A DNA stretch of 64,000 nt from Ectobius pallidus. Taxonomy: Eukaryota; Arthropoda; Insecta; Blattodea; Ectobiidae. Of this stretch, positions 31,286 to 42,967 are shown piece after piece. The DNA lies in NCBI GenBank assembly GCA_964059195.1, contig CAXKWD010000006.1, positions 8,114,530 to 8,178,529 of the forward strand, in the 5' to 3' direction. The notes beneath the pieces are model-generated. The model worked only from the letters and a program-made list of their open reading frames with translations. It ran no database searches and was not told where the DNA came from. Positions within the stretch are counted from its first letter, which is position 1. Each line of letters begins with the position of its first letter. The translations under genes were made by a program, and so were the position numbers.

Positions 31286-34210
31286 CTACTCGTCTTGGGG
31301 TAGAGGACACACTTTGACTATGGGCCGCTTATATTCGCCACTGGAAGTGCGCACAGTAATCACTCGAACCAAGCCGTCTTCTCCCGGATGAGTAGCGGTG
31401 ATCACGCCTAACTTCCATTGAAGAGGAGGAATGTTGTCTTCCTTCAAGATGACGACAGTACCAACTTGAATGTTGTCACTGGAACAGGTCCATTTCTGCC
31501 TTTGTTGTAGTGAGTGAAGATATTCGGATGACCAGCGTTTCCATATGTGTTGCAAATGATTTTGTAACAGCTGCCATTTTTCTAAGTACTTCTTATCTTC
31601 CGTAGGAGGATGTGAAGGTAGAGATATGAGAGGTTCTCCAATTAAGAAGTGACCAGGAGAAAGGTATGACAAGTCAGCTGGATCATCATTTAGACGAACA
31701 AGTGGTCTAGAATTCAAGCAAGCTTCGATTTGAGATAGAAGCGTAGAAAGCTGTTCATATGTGAGAATTTGAGCTCCCATAACTCGCCTGAGATGAAACT
31801 TCATAGATTTCACTGCTGCTTCATGCAGACCACCGAAATGGGGAGAATTTGGAGGAATGAACGACCAGCAATAATCGTGGTTTGCAGTGAAATTTTGAAT
31901 TGTAGTTTGAAAATCTCTTGACTGCAATAGCAATCTGAGCTCCCTTAACTTGTTGTTTGCTCCAACAAAGTTAGTGCCATTGTCACTGAAGATTTCTTTA
32001 CAGAGTCCTCGACGTGCTGTAAATCTTCGTAGGGCTGCTATGAAGGCATCTGATGTTAGATCAGAAACTAACTCAATGTGAATGGCCTTTGTTACCAAGC
32101 AGACAAAAATAGCGATGTAAGCCTTTACAGTAGTTTTACTGCGTGGAGCCCCATATCTTATGTTGAAGGGTCCAGCGTAATCGACTGCGGTGCGGAGAAA
32201 AGGTCTAGCAGGAGTTATTCTATAGCTAGGAAGATTTCCCATTAACTGTTGAGAACTTTCTGCTTTTAGCTTGTAACACGTGAGACATCTATGCAAAATA
32301 GATTTTACTACTCTGCGAATACTAGGTATCCAGTAGGCTTGTCGTAATGAAGCTATAAGCAGCTGATGCGAAGCATGTAATAGCTTGCGATGCTCATATT
32401 CTACAATCAGAACTGTTAAATGATGTCGGGATGGCAATATAACCTGATGTCTTGCATCATGTGTAAGATCTGATTTCTCCAACCGTCCACCCACTCTTAT
32501 AACGTTGTTCTGATCTAGGAATGGAACTAATGCATGGATAGAGCTTTTCACTGAAACTTGTTTGTTGTTGCTAAGATCTTTCAGCTCTTGAGAGAAAGCT
32601 TCTTTCTGAGCAATTTTAACACAAACTTGTAGAGCATTTTGTAATTCTTCTGCTGCGAGAGGTCCATGATATTTGTTTTCATGGCGGCAGGCAGAAATAA
32701 ATCTATACATATAACAAGTAACTCTCTGCAAGCGCTTGAGATTAGAGAATCTTGTAATAAAACTATCTTCTACTACAGTAGCTGCCATGCAGATGGAAGT
32801 AAGTTGCTCTGAGGAATCTGGAGGGCTTAATTGTTTTGGCTGTTCCGGCCATAATGTTGTGTTATGAGCCAACCACTTAGGACCGTGCCACCACAAATCA
32901 ATATCAGACAATTGTTCAGAATATACACCTCTTGAAACGAGATCAGCTGGGTTGTTGTCTGTAGAAACATGTCGCCAGGCTGCTGTTTCAGAAAGCTCTT
33001 GTATTTGCGACACACGGTTGGACACAAATGTTTTCCATGTTCGTGAATCTGATTTTATCCACGACAGAACAATAACTGAGTCTGACCATAGATAATTTTG
33101 TGAGGTTTGAATGTTAAGGTCATTCAACACCTTGTTGTACAGTTTAGATAACAGCAATGCTCCACAAAGTTCAAGACGTGGAATGGTTTGCCTTTTAAGA
33201 GGGGCAACCTTAGACTTGGAACATAGCAAGTTAATTGTAACTTCACCTTCAATGTTCACAGAACGGAGATATATGCATGCACCGTAGGCCTTTTCTGAAG
33301 AGTCACAGAAGCCATGGATCTGTATATCTTGAAGGGTACCATGTGTGAGAACAAATCGTGGAATACGCATCGTGTGTATTGTACCTAAAATGTCGCAGAT
33401 CTCAATCCATTTCTCTGCTATGTGTGAAGCTACCTCCTCGTCCCAGTCAAGTTTTTCAATCCATAATGATTGCATGAAGATTTTGGCATTGATAACCATA
33501 GGACTGACAAGGCCTAAAGGATCAAAAATGGATGATATGACTGATAGGATAGTACGCTTGGTAAGTTTAACTCGAGTATGAGTTTGGAGAGAAGGATGGG
33601 ATTGAATCTGGAAGTTATCAGTTGCAGGATGCCATAGTAAACCAAGGGCATGTGCATTTTCAATGTTGTCAAGAGACAGAGGCAACTGGGTCTCTCGATA
33701 AGATGATGGTACAGATTCCAGCAATGCTTCATGGTTGGAACACCACTTTCGCAAGGGAAATCCGCCACTGTCAAGCATGAGGATTAATTCTTCTTGAAGG
33801 CGTAGCGCTTCTTGAAGATTATCATGTCCTGCCAGGCAGTCATCTACATAGAAGGAAGTCCTGACTGCTTGTGAAGCGAGAGGGTATTTAGCTTCTTCTT
33901 CTATTGACAGCTGGTGCAGGGATCTTATGGCTAAAAATGAAGCTGATTTAGTACCATAAGTCACGGTAGTTAAGGCATAATCTTGTATGGGTTCATCTGT
34001 GCTGGAACGCCACACAATCCTTTGAAGATTTTGATCAATCTCGTTCATTTTAATGCGTCTGTACATTTTAGAGATGTCAGCTGAGAACGCATACTTATAT
34101 GTTCGAAAACGAATTATAATTGATGATAGGTCATCTTGCACTGTAGGCCCTAATTTCAGAATGTCATTTAGGGACTTGCCTGAAGATGTTTTTGCAGAAG
34201 CGTCAAACAC
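31286..34210 (-). CDS. BEL/Pao pol: RT, RNase H, integrase, DUF5641
   Basis: 974 codons are open. Pao-type RT runs from the start (VFDASAKTSSGKSLND begins a codon upstream) through ADISKMYRRI and the catalytic SFYVDDCLAG near residue 120. The RNase H-like part has FCDSSEKAYGACIYL near 297, TIPRLELCGALLLSKL and LWSDSVIVLSWI. The integrase zinc finger is HRKLLHASHQ...CLTC near 605-650. The D,D-35-E core is TAVDYAGPF (about 683), FSDNGTNFVGA (about 745) and GLHEAAVKSMK (about 794). The C-terminal DUF5641 ends in KRPIVKVCPLP. All catalytic residues I can place are present. The ATG is only the first Met after a stop; the natural product would be processed from a polyprotein. Confidence 0.95.
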   Translation of the reverse strand: MFDASAKTSSGKSLNDILKLGPTVQDDLSSIIIRFRTYKYAFSADISKMYRRIKMNEIDQNLQRIVWRSSTDEPIQDYALTTVTYGTKSASFLAIRSLHQLSIEEEAKYPLASQAVRTSFYVDDCLAGHDNLQEALRLQEELILMLDSGGFPLRKWCSNHEALLESVPSSYRETQLPLSLDNIENAHALGLLWHPATDNFQIQSHPSLQTHTRVKLTKRTILSVISSIFDPLGLVSPMVINAKIFMQSLWIEKLDWDEEVASHIAEKWIEICDILGTIHTMRIPRFVLTHGTLQDIQIHGFCDSSEKAYGACIYLRSVNIEGEVTINLLCSKSKVAPLKRQTIPRLELCGALLLSKLYNKVLNDLNIQTSQNYLWSDSVIVLSWIKSDSRTWKTFVSNRVSQIQELSETAAWRHVSTDNNPADLVSRGVYSEQLSDIDLWWHGPKWLAHNTTLWPEQPKQLSPPDSSEQLTSICMAATVVEDSFITRFSNLKRLQRVTCYMYRFISACRHENKYHGPLAAEELQNALQVCVKIAQKEAFSQELKDLSNNKQVSVKSSIHALVPFLDQNNVIRVGGRLEKSDLTHDARHQVILPSRHHLTVLIVEYEHRKLLHASHQLLIASLRQAYWIPSIRRVVKSILHRCLTCYKLKAESSQQLMGNLPSYRITPARPFLRTAVDYAGPFNIRYGAPRSKTTVKAYIAIFVCLVTKAIHIELVSDLTSDAFIAALRRFTARRGLCKEIFSDNGTNFVGANNKLRELRLLLQSRDFQTTIQNFTANHDYCWSFIPPNSPHFGGLHEAAVKSMKFHLRRVMGAQILTYEQLSTLLSQIEACLNSRPLVRLNDDPADLSYLSPGHFLIGEPLISLPSHPPTEDKKYLEKWQLLQNHLQHIWKRWSSEYLHSLQQRQKWTCSSDNIQVGTVVILKEDNIPPLQWKLGVITATHPGEDGLVRVITVRTSSGEYKRPIVKVCPLPQDE

Positions 34211-34381
34211 AACTCTAGTCTTGGTTGTAGTAGACGAGGGCTTGATTACTGCATGATGTGGTAAATAGAAGCATTATTCACCTGGCTGTGGAAGTGAAAC
34301 CTTCTTCATGTGTCCCAATTCTTCATATTCTTGCATGAATTTTTTGTAATCTTCCTGCAAGACAGAATTGGTTTGGAATTT

Positions 34382-36496
34382 TCACTCCAGATGCTCTAAG
34401 CGTTTTACGGCTTGTGGTCTGGATTCGCCCAAGGAGTCCTGAGATCGATTCTTGGGTAATTTCACTACAAAAGCACCGTCCTCTGCACGAATAGTGTTTT
34501 GTACGAAGTGCTCTTCACATTCCCTTTCTTCTTTAGTAAACACTGGTTTAGGAAAGTCTTCTAGTTCCCAGAATCGTCTTAACTGTGTATCAACATTATC
34601 AACAGTCACAAATAAATTGTGTTGAGCGAATGTGACCTTCTTGGATTTAATTGCTTTCTTGGGAATAGTTCCACTAAGTATCCAACCTAGTTCCGTGTTA
34701 CTAAGAATAGGGTTATTAGGAATGACTATTCTTTCATTAGTGAATAGTTGGTAAAACAAGCTAGCACCAATGAGGATTTGGACATCACCAGGGATGTAGA
34801 ATTTAGGATCCGCTAATGTTATTTCACTAGGAATATTGAAATGTTTGGGATCTATACGGACTGAAGGAAGTTTGTTTGCAATGTGAGGGATTACTAGACA
34901 ACTCATTTCAGCCTGGAAATTCTGGATTCTGGATCGCAGATTAACCTTAACACTGTGATTGCAAGAAGAGGTGCCATTAATACCTCGTATCTGAGTGTCG
35001 ACATCTGTGGTTGGCAGCTGCAACTTCTTGGCTAAACCTTCAGTTATGAAGTTCAATTGGCTTCCTGAGTCCAGTAACGCTCTGCATAACACTAAATTTC
35101 CTTGTCTATCTTCAAGATGCACTGCTGCTGTTGCTAATAAAATCTCCCTTTGGTTGGAATTTTCTTTTATCGAACAATAACTAGCAGGTACATTATCTGT
35201 AGATTCAGACGGTTGATGTGGTTGTCGAGGAGCCTTTTTACTGTCTCGTGTGTTATTATGTAACAGTTTGCTGTGTGAAGCCTTTCCACAATTACAGAAT
35301 GACTTGATTTTGCAATTGTCTCTTTTGTGACCTTTGGAGAAACAGTTTGCACATAAACCTTTGCTTTTCACAAAATCCCAACGTTGATCTACACTCAACT
35401 GTGAAAACTTGTCGCACTTATATAAATTGTGACTTTCCTTGCAACAAGGACATGTATCACCTTTGATGGCAACATAAGATTGACGAGTCGTTTTTACAGA
35501 TTTCTTTTGTGTATGTCTTTCACTTTTTTCCTTGGATGGGCTTGGCACATTGTTAGAATTGGATAGCACTTCTAAAGAATGAGCCTTGGCTTCTAGGAAG
35601 TTCATCAACTCTTGAAGCGGTGTGAACCTTTGTGAGTCAATTTTGCTCTCCCATTCCTTGCGTGTAGTTTCACCAAGATGATCCAATATTAATTGAATGA
35701 ACATGACTTCGTGTAATGGGATTTCAATGTTGAGAGCTTCGATGGCGTTAAGATTGCTTTGAAACTGATTTAATAAGTTTCGCAAGTCTGTAACATTTTC
35801 ATCTTTCATTATTGGTAATGAAAGTAGATTTTTGATGTGAGCTGTGGCAATAACTCGAGTATTATCATATCTAGAGCACACCAAGTTCCATGCTATAGTA
35901 AAATTCTCATTCGTGACTGGAAGATTCTGAATGAGCGCGTGAGCCTGCCCCTTCAGAGAACTCAGCAAATAATGATATTTCTGGATGGAATCCAACGATT
36001 CATTGTTTACCACTAAGCTACTGAAAGTGTCGTGATAGTGTTTAAAGTTAGTCACATCCCCACTAAACACTGGAATTTGAATCCTTGGAAGTTGTATATT
36101 TCTATTGTTGCATTGTGAAGTAGAAGATTGACACCTGTGATGCGAATTACCACTGTGATTAGATTGATGACTGTGATGAGAGCCTACACTACGCACTGGT
36201 TGGTCGTGTAGAAATAACAATTCACTAAGCTTAGCCTTTAGCACCTTGTACTTGTTATTCATCTCTTCGTCATACTGTGCGTGCATGTCAAGTTCACTTT
36301 CAGCTTCGATAATAGCTTCAATTTGAGTTTGTACCACTTCATAATTTTGCCACACTTCGTTAAGAGTGTCATATTCAACTTTTAATCGAAATATATCAAC
36401 TTCTTCAGTAATATTGTCACTGTACTTCTGAATGTACGTAAGTTTTCTTTTAAGAAAAGCACGTTTTTTCGTTAATTCCTTCAATTCACTTTCCAT
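34382..36496 (-). CDS. BEL/Pao gag and aspartic protease
   Basis: A 704-codon frame. The N-terminus is a coiled-coil-like DUF1759 region (MESELKELTKKRAFLKRKLT, VDIFRLKVEYDTLNEVWQNY), followed by the Pao capsid-like part (IQIPVFSGDVTNFKHYHDTF). Zinc-binding motifs follow at about 355-410 (CPCCKESHNLYKCDKF, CANCFSKGHKRDNC). The protease site is RALLDSGSQLNFITEGLA near residue 475 (D-S-G). The frame ends in RLEHLE and TGA at 34382-34384. Translation of the next 57 codons in the same frame continues with typical BEL sequence (KFMQEYEELGHMKKV), meets a TAA at 34274-34276, and then joins pol. The two stops look like damage in what was one long frame, though a programmed readthrough cannot be ruled out for the TGA. 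Confidence 0.93.
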   Translation of the reverse strand: MESELKELTKKRAFLKRKLTYIQKYSDNITEEVDIFRLKVEYDTLNEVWQNYEVVQTQIEAIIEAESELDMHAQYDEEMNNKYKVLKAKLSELLFLHDQPVRSVGSHHSHQSNHSGNSHHRCQSSTSQCNNRNIQLPRIQIPVFSGDVTNFKHYHDTFSSLVVNNESLDSIQKYHYLLSSLKGQAHALIQNLPVTNENFTIAWNLVCSRYDNTRVIATAHIKNLLSLPIMKDENVTDLRNLLNQFQSNLNAIEALNIEIPLHEVMFIQLILDHLGETTRKEWESKIDSQRFTPLQELMNFLEAKAHSLEVLSNSNNVPSPSKEKSERHTQKKSVKTTRQSYVAIKGDTCPCCKESHNLYKCDKFSQLSVDQRWDFVKSKGLCANCFSKGHKRDNCKIKSFCNCGKASHSKLLHNNTRDSKKAPRQPHQPSESTDNVPASYCSIKENSNQREILLATAAVHLEDRQGNLVLCRALLDSGSQLNFITEGLAKKLQLPTTDVDTQIRGINGTSSCNHSVKVNLRSRIQNFQAEMSCLVIPHIANKLPSVRIDPKHFNIPSEITLADPKFYIPGDVQILIGASLFYQLFTNERIVIPNNPILSNTELGWILSGTIPKKAIKSKKVTFAQHNLFVTVDNVDTQLRRFWELEDFPKPVFTKEERECEEHFVQNTIRAEDGAFVVKLPKNRSQDSLGESRPQAVKRLEHLE

Positions 36497-36784
36497 CTTG
36501 AATGCGAAATGTGGAAATTACTTGTTCTTGAAGATTTGAAATTCTACCACTGCTGCACGATAATGCATGTATTAACTGTTCACTGTCTTCTTGATGTTCA
36601 CTGAGGACCGGAATCCCACGATGAGTCGAATCACTGCTGCATGATGCTGTCTTCGATGCGAAGTTCAGGGTTGCTGGAACTCACGAACTGACCGACGCGG
36701 AAGCACATATGAATGAGACGAACTCGAGAAACGGTATTTGCGAATACAAGTATGCAATAAATAAGATTGTACCAATATGATCCT
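36497..36784 (-). other. BEL 5' untranslated leader
   Basis: About 290 bp between the primer-binding site and the gag ATG. No coding signal. Confidence 0.6.
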
Positions 36785-36800
36785 GCCCGGTAAAGGACCA
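36785..36800 (-). other. BEL primer-binding site
   Basis: One base inside the 5' LTR the minus strand reads TGGTCCTTTACCGGGC. The TGG start is complementary to a tRNA CCA end. The first eight bases agree with the tail of an insect-type tRNA-Tyr, but the rest do not, so the tRNA is not named. Confidence 0.6.
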
Positions 36801-36801
36801 A

Positions 36802-37724
36802 TGTTTGGGACTGGCTCGTGAGAGGACCAATGATAGGGATTGGACGATAATATCCGTGAGAGGATAAATGTAGGATAGATTAATAGGATAGCTTCAAGTA
36901 AGTATGAAACAATGCACATGTGAGAAGTATAAGATTTCGGAGGACCATTTAGAGCAAGAAGGGACTATATCACGAGGTCACTGGGTACAGAGATCTAAGG
37001 AAACATATTGGTTAAACAATCTAGAATGTAATGAAATACTTGCACTTTATTAATACTTGTAACACTCGAAGAAATAATAGGTGAACACTGAATGATAATT
37101 GAATAAACAAGTTGAAACAATGAATTGGAATTTGGCGCGAACCAGATTGCACCACTAGAGGTAATTTAGTAAATTTTGTAATTTACTAATGAATTATATC
37201 TCAATTTAACGGTAATAAAATTTGCAGTAGAATGTATGTATTTTAAGTTATTAACACTTGATTGTTCACGTTTTATAGCTTCTTGGTGAGTGATGACGTC
37301 ACACGCTATTTAATTACTTGGAACTAATAAGTGAATCTAATGAACTTATAATACGGCGAATAAGTAAATTATGTATAAGTAATTTACTTGAAATTAATAA
37401 AACTTATAAGGAAGTTTTATTTCAATGGTTTCTAGTGAAAATACAAAGAGCGCGAACTGGCTTTTGTTACTAGAACCGGAGCAGTGTCAGACCGTGACTT
37501 GATCGTGTAACTGCAGGCTTAATACTGATGAGGCTTCCTGACGCTCTTTAAGGCGTCTTTAAAGAGGGAATACCCGACACAAAGAACTCGTGATCAGGAT
37601 ATGATGAAATATACGCCTACTCAACTTAATGCTTGGCGCAAGAACACCTGGCGGATGATTTGAATTAAAACTATTTACTGCACATAATAAATATGCTGGA
37701 AAAAACACTTAGCTTGCGTGAACA
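36802..37724 (-). repeat. BEL 5' LTR
   Basis: 923 bp, direct copy of 29989-30911. The promoter of the element would lie here. No TATA box is assigned. Confidence 0.95.
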
Positions 37725-37990
37725 AAATCTATTAATAAAGACCCATATGTAGCAGGTGAATTTTTTTATAATAAACTACCCAGCAATCTTAAAGAAATTA
37801 GCACTAATAAGGGATTCAAATTTCAACTAAAAAATATCTAATTCATAAATGTATTTATAACTTAAATGATTTCTGAAAAACTGTTTCATTGGTTTCACTG
37901 CAAATCCACAATTTATACTATAGTTATGTCTAATACCTTGTAATTAAGGTCAAAAGACAATAAAGATTATTATTATTATTATTATTATAT
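37725..37990 (+). pseudogene. LINE RT C-terminus and 3' end, part 2
   Basis: It continues the LINE broken at 29988: KSINKDPYVAGEFFYNKLPS, NLKEISTNKGFKFQLKKYLI and a stop, then a 3' UTR ending in GACAATAAAG and an (ATT)n run. The shared AAATC on both sides of BEL shows that the two parts were one piece before that insertion. Confidence 0.85.
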
Positions 37991-38048
37991 ACTTATAGTT
38001 ATGGACGTAAGGTAAATAGCTCAGCTTGGTATGCACTTATTTCTTCAT

Positions 38049-39491
38049 CTAAAGTTCTTCTGAATAACTAGAAGTGTCATGGACAGAGTATTCACTTTGT
38101 TCTGTGTCACTTGAATCGCTTCCAGACTCAGTTTCTTCTTCTTCTTCAGCACCAGGTACCCCACACAACACTTTTTTCAGATGCCCTGGTTTGTCATAAG
38201 TTACATTACTTTTTTCATTTTGATGTTTTAAATTTGTTTCTGTTGCCTGACTTGTCTCACTTGGCCCACTTGGTTGTAGCGTCTCCCTCCACGCTGGCTT
38301 TATTGACGTTTGTTGCTTAATAAGTTTAAGATTATGTGCTATGAACACTAGATCGCCTGCTCTTTTATTGGTCAATCTGTTTCTTTTAGCTGTATGAATA
38401 TTTCCATATGTGCTAAAGCTGCGTTCTGTTGCGGGTAAGGACAGGATTGATGCAGCGATGCTAGACAGGGCTGAGGAAGAGCAAATTCCTTTCCACCATA
38501 CCCTTGGGACAATTTTTCCAACACACTTCCATACAAATGGTTTTGCCCATAGCCCTTCCTTTGTTTGATAATGAGCCAAGTCAGCTAACACATCAGAACT
38601 GGCGTGTCCAGTGTGTTCAGATAACATATCTATGTACTCAGAGGCTTCAACAATATCCTCTGGACTCAGATGACTTCCCTGGAAATTTGGATCCAGCAAG
38701 TTAGCAGCCAAATGACACTTGTGGAGTGAGAACTCTTTTCTAGCCTCAAGGAAAGCCATGACTTTTTCTTCTTCTGCACGAGTTAAAGGTGCCAAAGGTA
38801 CTTCTGTTTGTAAGTTTTTTTCAATTCTGTAAAGATGTGTGGTACCAAAGCGAGCAATGGAATGTCACCTTCAATTTTTGTAATCCAAATTGCAATTGGC
38901 TCCAGCAGATCTTTTAACTTGCATACTCTCATCCAAAAAACATCATTATTGAGGATCGTTGTTTTCATGTCGTTAGGCAGTACATCAGACAATTCCTCAG
39001 AAACAGCAAGGGCTTGAATACAGAACTTGCTTTTCAGCAAACTATCAAGACACTTAACAAATGATCCCCAACGTGTTTTTACAGGGAGTGTGAGGCCAAT
39101 TTCAACTCTTTTCTCTCTTTGTATATTTAAGAAATGGGCACTGATTACCTGACTTCCTTTGATGAACTTAATTAATGATACTACTCTACTCTCAATTTGC
39201 AATACTGACTGCAACTTCATTATATCAAACATAAGCAAATTTAAAGAATGAGCAAAGCACCCATAGAATGCTACATGAGGAAAAATGTCTGAAAGTAATT
39301 TCCAAGCTTTTTTCATGTTATTAGCATTGTCAGTCACTACTGATAAAACTTTGTTTGGTCCTACTTCTTCCATAACACATTTAATTACTTCTGCTATGTA
39401 TTCACCTGTATGCCGCTCTGTTTTGGTGGGGAGTATTTTATAAAGCACTGGTGTTGGAGTAGTGAGAATAAAATTGATGATGGCTTGATTT
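38049..39491 (-). pseudogene. hAT transposase exon 2 (DUF659 to hATC dimerisation domain), frameshifted
   Basis: The minus-strand exon begins after an acceptor TTTTTACAG at 39492-39500. It reads NQAIINFILTTPTPVLYKIL, ERHTGEYIAEVIK, VLSVVTDNANNMKKAW and YGCFAHSLNLLMFDIM (DUF659 and catalytic-core region). Near 38790 the frame shifts by one base and continues with MAPLTRAEEEKVMAFLEARK. The C-terminal hATC dimerisation block is SLPATERSFSTYGNIHTAKR with NRLTNKRAGDLVFIAHNL. A serine- and glutamate-rich tail ends at 38049. The enzyme would cut and paste the hAT element. This copy is inactive because of the frameshift and the LINE in its first exon. Confidence 0.88.
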
Positions 39492-40097
39492 CTGTAAAAA
39501 GATAAATATAGATATTTATGACCGAGTTCAAACAAATGTGTAACAATTAAGTAAGGCTCAAAGGGTGGCAGAACACAACTAATATTCTTTGTTACATTTT
39601 ATAAGACTGGAACTATTAGAACAAGTTTTTAAAACTCAAACTTGGCTTTATGTAAAACTCTCAAGGCAGTCTTCCTCTGTGCAGTAATTGGCAGATATAC
39701 CTCCCTCTAGAGTCTAGACTCTCGGGCCTAGGCTACTGAAGAGTGAAGAACATGTGGTCCCCATTCCCAATACAAAATTTCATTTGCATTTTATAAATTT
39801 TTTTTTAAACACCCACAGCCACAACAGGTAAAATATCAAGTTCTGTACTTTAGTCATCCGAAAGGAAGATAAAATACATTTCTGTCATTAGTACTTTAAA
39901 TTATTTGATAATTAAAAGGAATTACTATTATTAAAACTAGTGATTACTCTCCCACGTGGCGATTTTGGCCACAAGAAATAGCATTGCCATAAAACACAAT
40001 GCTCAGTTCTAAGGTTTAAAAACAGCTTAAGCCCTATTCTATTAATTAACAATAAAATTAAATGACAATGCTGAAAATGAGTGAAATAAAATCTTAC
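39492..40097 (-). other. Intron of the hAT transposase gene
   Basis: 606 bp with donor ATAAG|GTAAGA and acceptor TTTACAG|AAATC on the minus strand. Splicing joins CDGWSNIR to NQAIINF in frame, restoring the usual DGWSN...INF order of DUF659. Confidence 0.85.
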
Positions 40098-40348
40098 CTT
40101 ATGTTACTCCAACCATCACATTGTAGGGACAAGCAAGATGCTTCCACCACCACTTTTGTTTCAACATTGGATTTAACAGTTTCATACTCATTCTGCAGAA
40201 GTTTGCCTGACAGTTGCGCTCGTGATGGTAATTTAAATGCAGGTTGTATTCTTTGAAAAGCTTCCTGCCAATACGGATTTTCAGTAACACTTAAAGATGT
40301 ACCAGTTGCAAAAATTGCTCTTGCCAAGGAAAGTGTGGTGGCTTGTTC
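40098..40348 (-). pseudogene. hAT transposase exon 1, downstream part
   Basis: It reads EQATTLSLARAIFATGTSLS, PYWQEAFQRIQPAFKLPSRA, KVVVEASCLSLQCDGWSNIR and ends at the intron donor. The sequence upstream (EQA..) is cut by the LINE insertion. TGTTC at 40344-40348 is one copy of the TSD. Confidence 0.85.
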
Positions 40349-42967
40349 CTATTTATTTATTTATTTATTTATTTACGTCCTACGTGATCAATATACATTG
40401 ATATGGGACAGTGGAGATCGAGATACTCGACCCAGTACAAATTAGAATAATACAATAATCTACAAATAATACAGAGATCTAGAACTAGTACACCTAATAA
40501 TACAATTATCTACAGATAGTACACATAATACATATTTCAAAAAGCAAAACTTTAGATATTTAATTAATGAGTCTCTGAAGGAGTTGTGAGTGTGACTTAT
40601 TGAGTAGTGCGGACATGATTGCAGTATTCCTCAATACTATAAAAACATGCATTATTAAAAAACGTTTTCAGTGATTTCTTGAATTTATTTGTGCAATGTA
40701 TGTTTTTCAAATGGTGAGGTAGTTTGTTGAATAGGTTGATTCCAGTGTAAATTACTCCTTTCTGGAATAAGGATGTACTATGAGAAGGTATAGATAGGTT
40801 GGTTTTGTGTCTAGTATTGTGATTATGGATTGCTTCGATTTTTTTAAAGTCCTCCATGTGTTTTTTGACATGTAGCAGAAGTTCATACATGTAAAGAGAT
40901 GGCAGAGGCATGATATGTAAATCCTGAAATATTGGTCTGCACGTATCATTTCTGTTTGCTCCGATTATTGTTCTAACGATTCTCTTTTGTAGTCTAAAGA
41001 CTGATTTACTGTAGGTGCTGTTTCCCCAAAATATGATTCCGTATCTTAATATGCTGTGAACATGCGCAAAGTAGAGGGTCTTGACTGTGGGTAAGTTTGT
41101 GAATTTTTTAATGTGGAACATTGCGTAGGTAAATTTTCCTAACTTTCTATTAATTTCTTCGATGTGGGGTTTCCATGTCAAGTGTTCATCTACAGTAATG
41201 CCTAAAAATTTTGCGGATGATGTATAATTGATGGAATTTTCAAATGTAATGATAGGCTTGGGTGGATTGTTATTTCTTTTGTGGTGGAAGGAAATAGCTG
41301 CTGATTTACTTTCATTTAAAATGAGGCCATTTGTTCTGAACCAATCTATTAATTGTTGTGCCACCGTATCTATTTTGCATTTAAGCTGATGTTCATTTTT
41401 ACCTCCAACCAGAATGTTAGTATCATCTGCAAAGAGTGTGGTGAGTTCTGAATCGTTGTTTAAAGGTAGATCATTAATAAATAATATAAAGAGAAAAGGG
41501 GCAAGAATTGAGCCTTGTGGGACTCCATATTGAATTTGCTTTTTTTCCGAAGTGTATTTTTCTAGTGTTAGATTTGTTTTGTTGAAATGGGTGATTTCGA
41601 CGACTTGAAAGCGATTAGATAGGTAAGAATTGAACCAGCTTAATGCTGTTCCTCTTACACCATAGTTTTCTAATTTATTTAGTAGTAAATCATGGCTTAT
41701 TATGTCGAAAGCTTTAGATAAGTCGAGGAATAGACCAATGCAGCTGTGGCCGGAGTCGAGAGTGTATCTGACATATTCGATAAATTTGTATACTGCGGAT
41801 TCGATTGATTTTCCTTTAGTGAAGCCATGTTGATGTTCTGATATTATTTCACAGTGGGACATGAAGGACTCTATTCTATTTAGCATTACTCTTTCTAGGA
41901 TTTTGGAGATGGGTGATAGAAGGGATATTGGACGATAGTTTTCCAGCATATCTTTAGGGCCTTTTTTGTATATGGGTTTAATGATTGCCGTCTTCAGTAT
42001 ATCTGGGAATTGACCTGTCGAGAGTGATAGGTTGGCTAAGTGGCATAAGGGATCCACAAGATATTTGCTACATGATTTTATTAAGGAGGGAGGGATTCCA
42101 TCTGTACCTAATGAGTTTTTCCTAGCTAGGTTTTTGATAATGGTAATTATTTCGCTTTTTTCTGCAGGGTATAAGAATATTGTTTTATCGTTTAGATTAA
42201 AGTTGAGTTTAGCAAGAGGGGCTATAGGTTTTAGGGATTGGTTGTGTAAAGTTTGTTTGGCTATGGTGCAATAATGATCATTGAAGGCTGTAGCTAGTAC
42301 TGTAGGATTGGAAACTTGACTCTTAAAGGCTTCAAATAATGTGGATTGTTTGGGGTCAGTACTGCCTTTACTGAGAGATATTTCTTTTTTAATTACATCC
42401 CACATTGCTTTGGATTTGTTGCTAGCTTTATTTATATAGTTATCATTGTACTTCTTTTTTGCTGCTACTAATACTTTATTGTATATTTTTTTGTATTTCT
42501 TGGTGTACAGGGTTATATTAGGGTCAAGGGATGTTTTTGAGATTTTTGATAGCTGCTTTAATTTTTTGCTAGAAGTTTTAATACCAGGCGTTATCCAGGA
42601 ATTCTTGTGTTGGTGTATTTTAACCTTCGTGATGGGAGATGCGATGTCCATTTGGTGTTTTAAAATATTTAAGAAATCTTCGCATGCATAGTTAGCTGAT
42701 TCATGCTGGTAGATGCTTTCCCATGATTCTTTTTCTAGGAGTATGTTCAAGTAGTCCATGCTTTTTTTGTTAAGTTTCCTGGCATATTTGTATTTAATTG
42801 GTGGTGGAGTTGTACTTTGAGAGACTTTTGTGTGCGAGTTATATGTATCTATTAATTGAGCGAGGTGATCGGAGTATCCCGGGTCAAAAAAGAAAGACAT
42901 AAGTGGATAAATTGACTTAAGTAAAGTAAATGATTCAAGTATATTATTATAAATTGTTAAACTAACC
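40349..42967 (-). mobile_element. LINE inserted in the hAT transposase gene, TSD TGTTC
   Basis: A 2619-bp, 5'-truncated LINE is flanked by TGTTC at 40344-40348 and 42968-42972. On the minus strand it starts inside the endonuclease domain, has a full RT, and ends in an (AAAT)n tail after GGACGT. Removing it rejoins the transposase ..APHEQ to ..EQATTLSLARA. Confidence 0.9.

Larger units (their letters stand above)
29989..37724 (-). mobile_element. BEL/Pao LTR retrotransposon, 7736 bp, TSD AAATC
   Basis: Two 923-bp LTRs (29989-30911 and 36802-37724) start TGTTTGGGAC and end GCGTGAACA, flanked by AAATC at 29984-29988 and 37725-37729. I see one difference between the LTRs (CACTTGAGG near 30340 versus CACTAGAGG near 37152), so the insertion is young. 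The minus strand codes gag-protease and then RT, RNase H and integrase in one frame, broken by two stop codons. It sits inside a LINE that itself sits in the hAT element. Confidence 0.95.

Noticed and set aside
34382..34384. Programmed TGA readthrough between BEL gag-protease and pol
   Set aside because: A TAA in the same frame 36 codons later would still stop translation, so damage is the simpler reading. Kept only as an open point in the findings.
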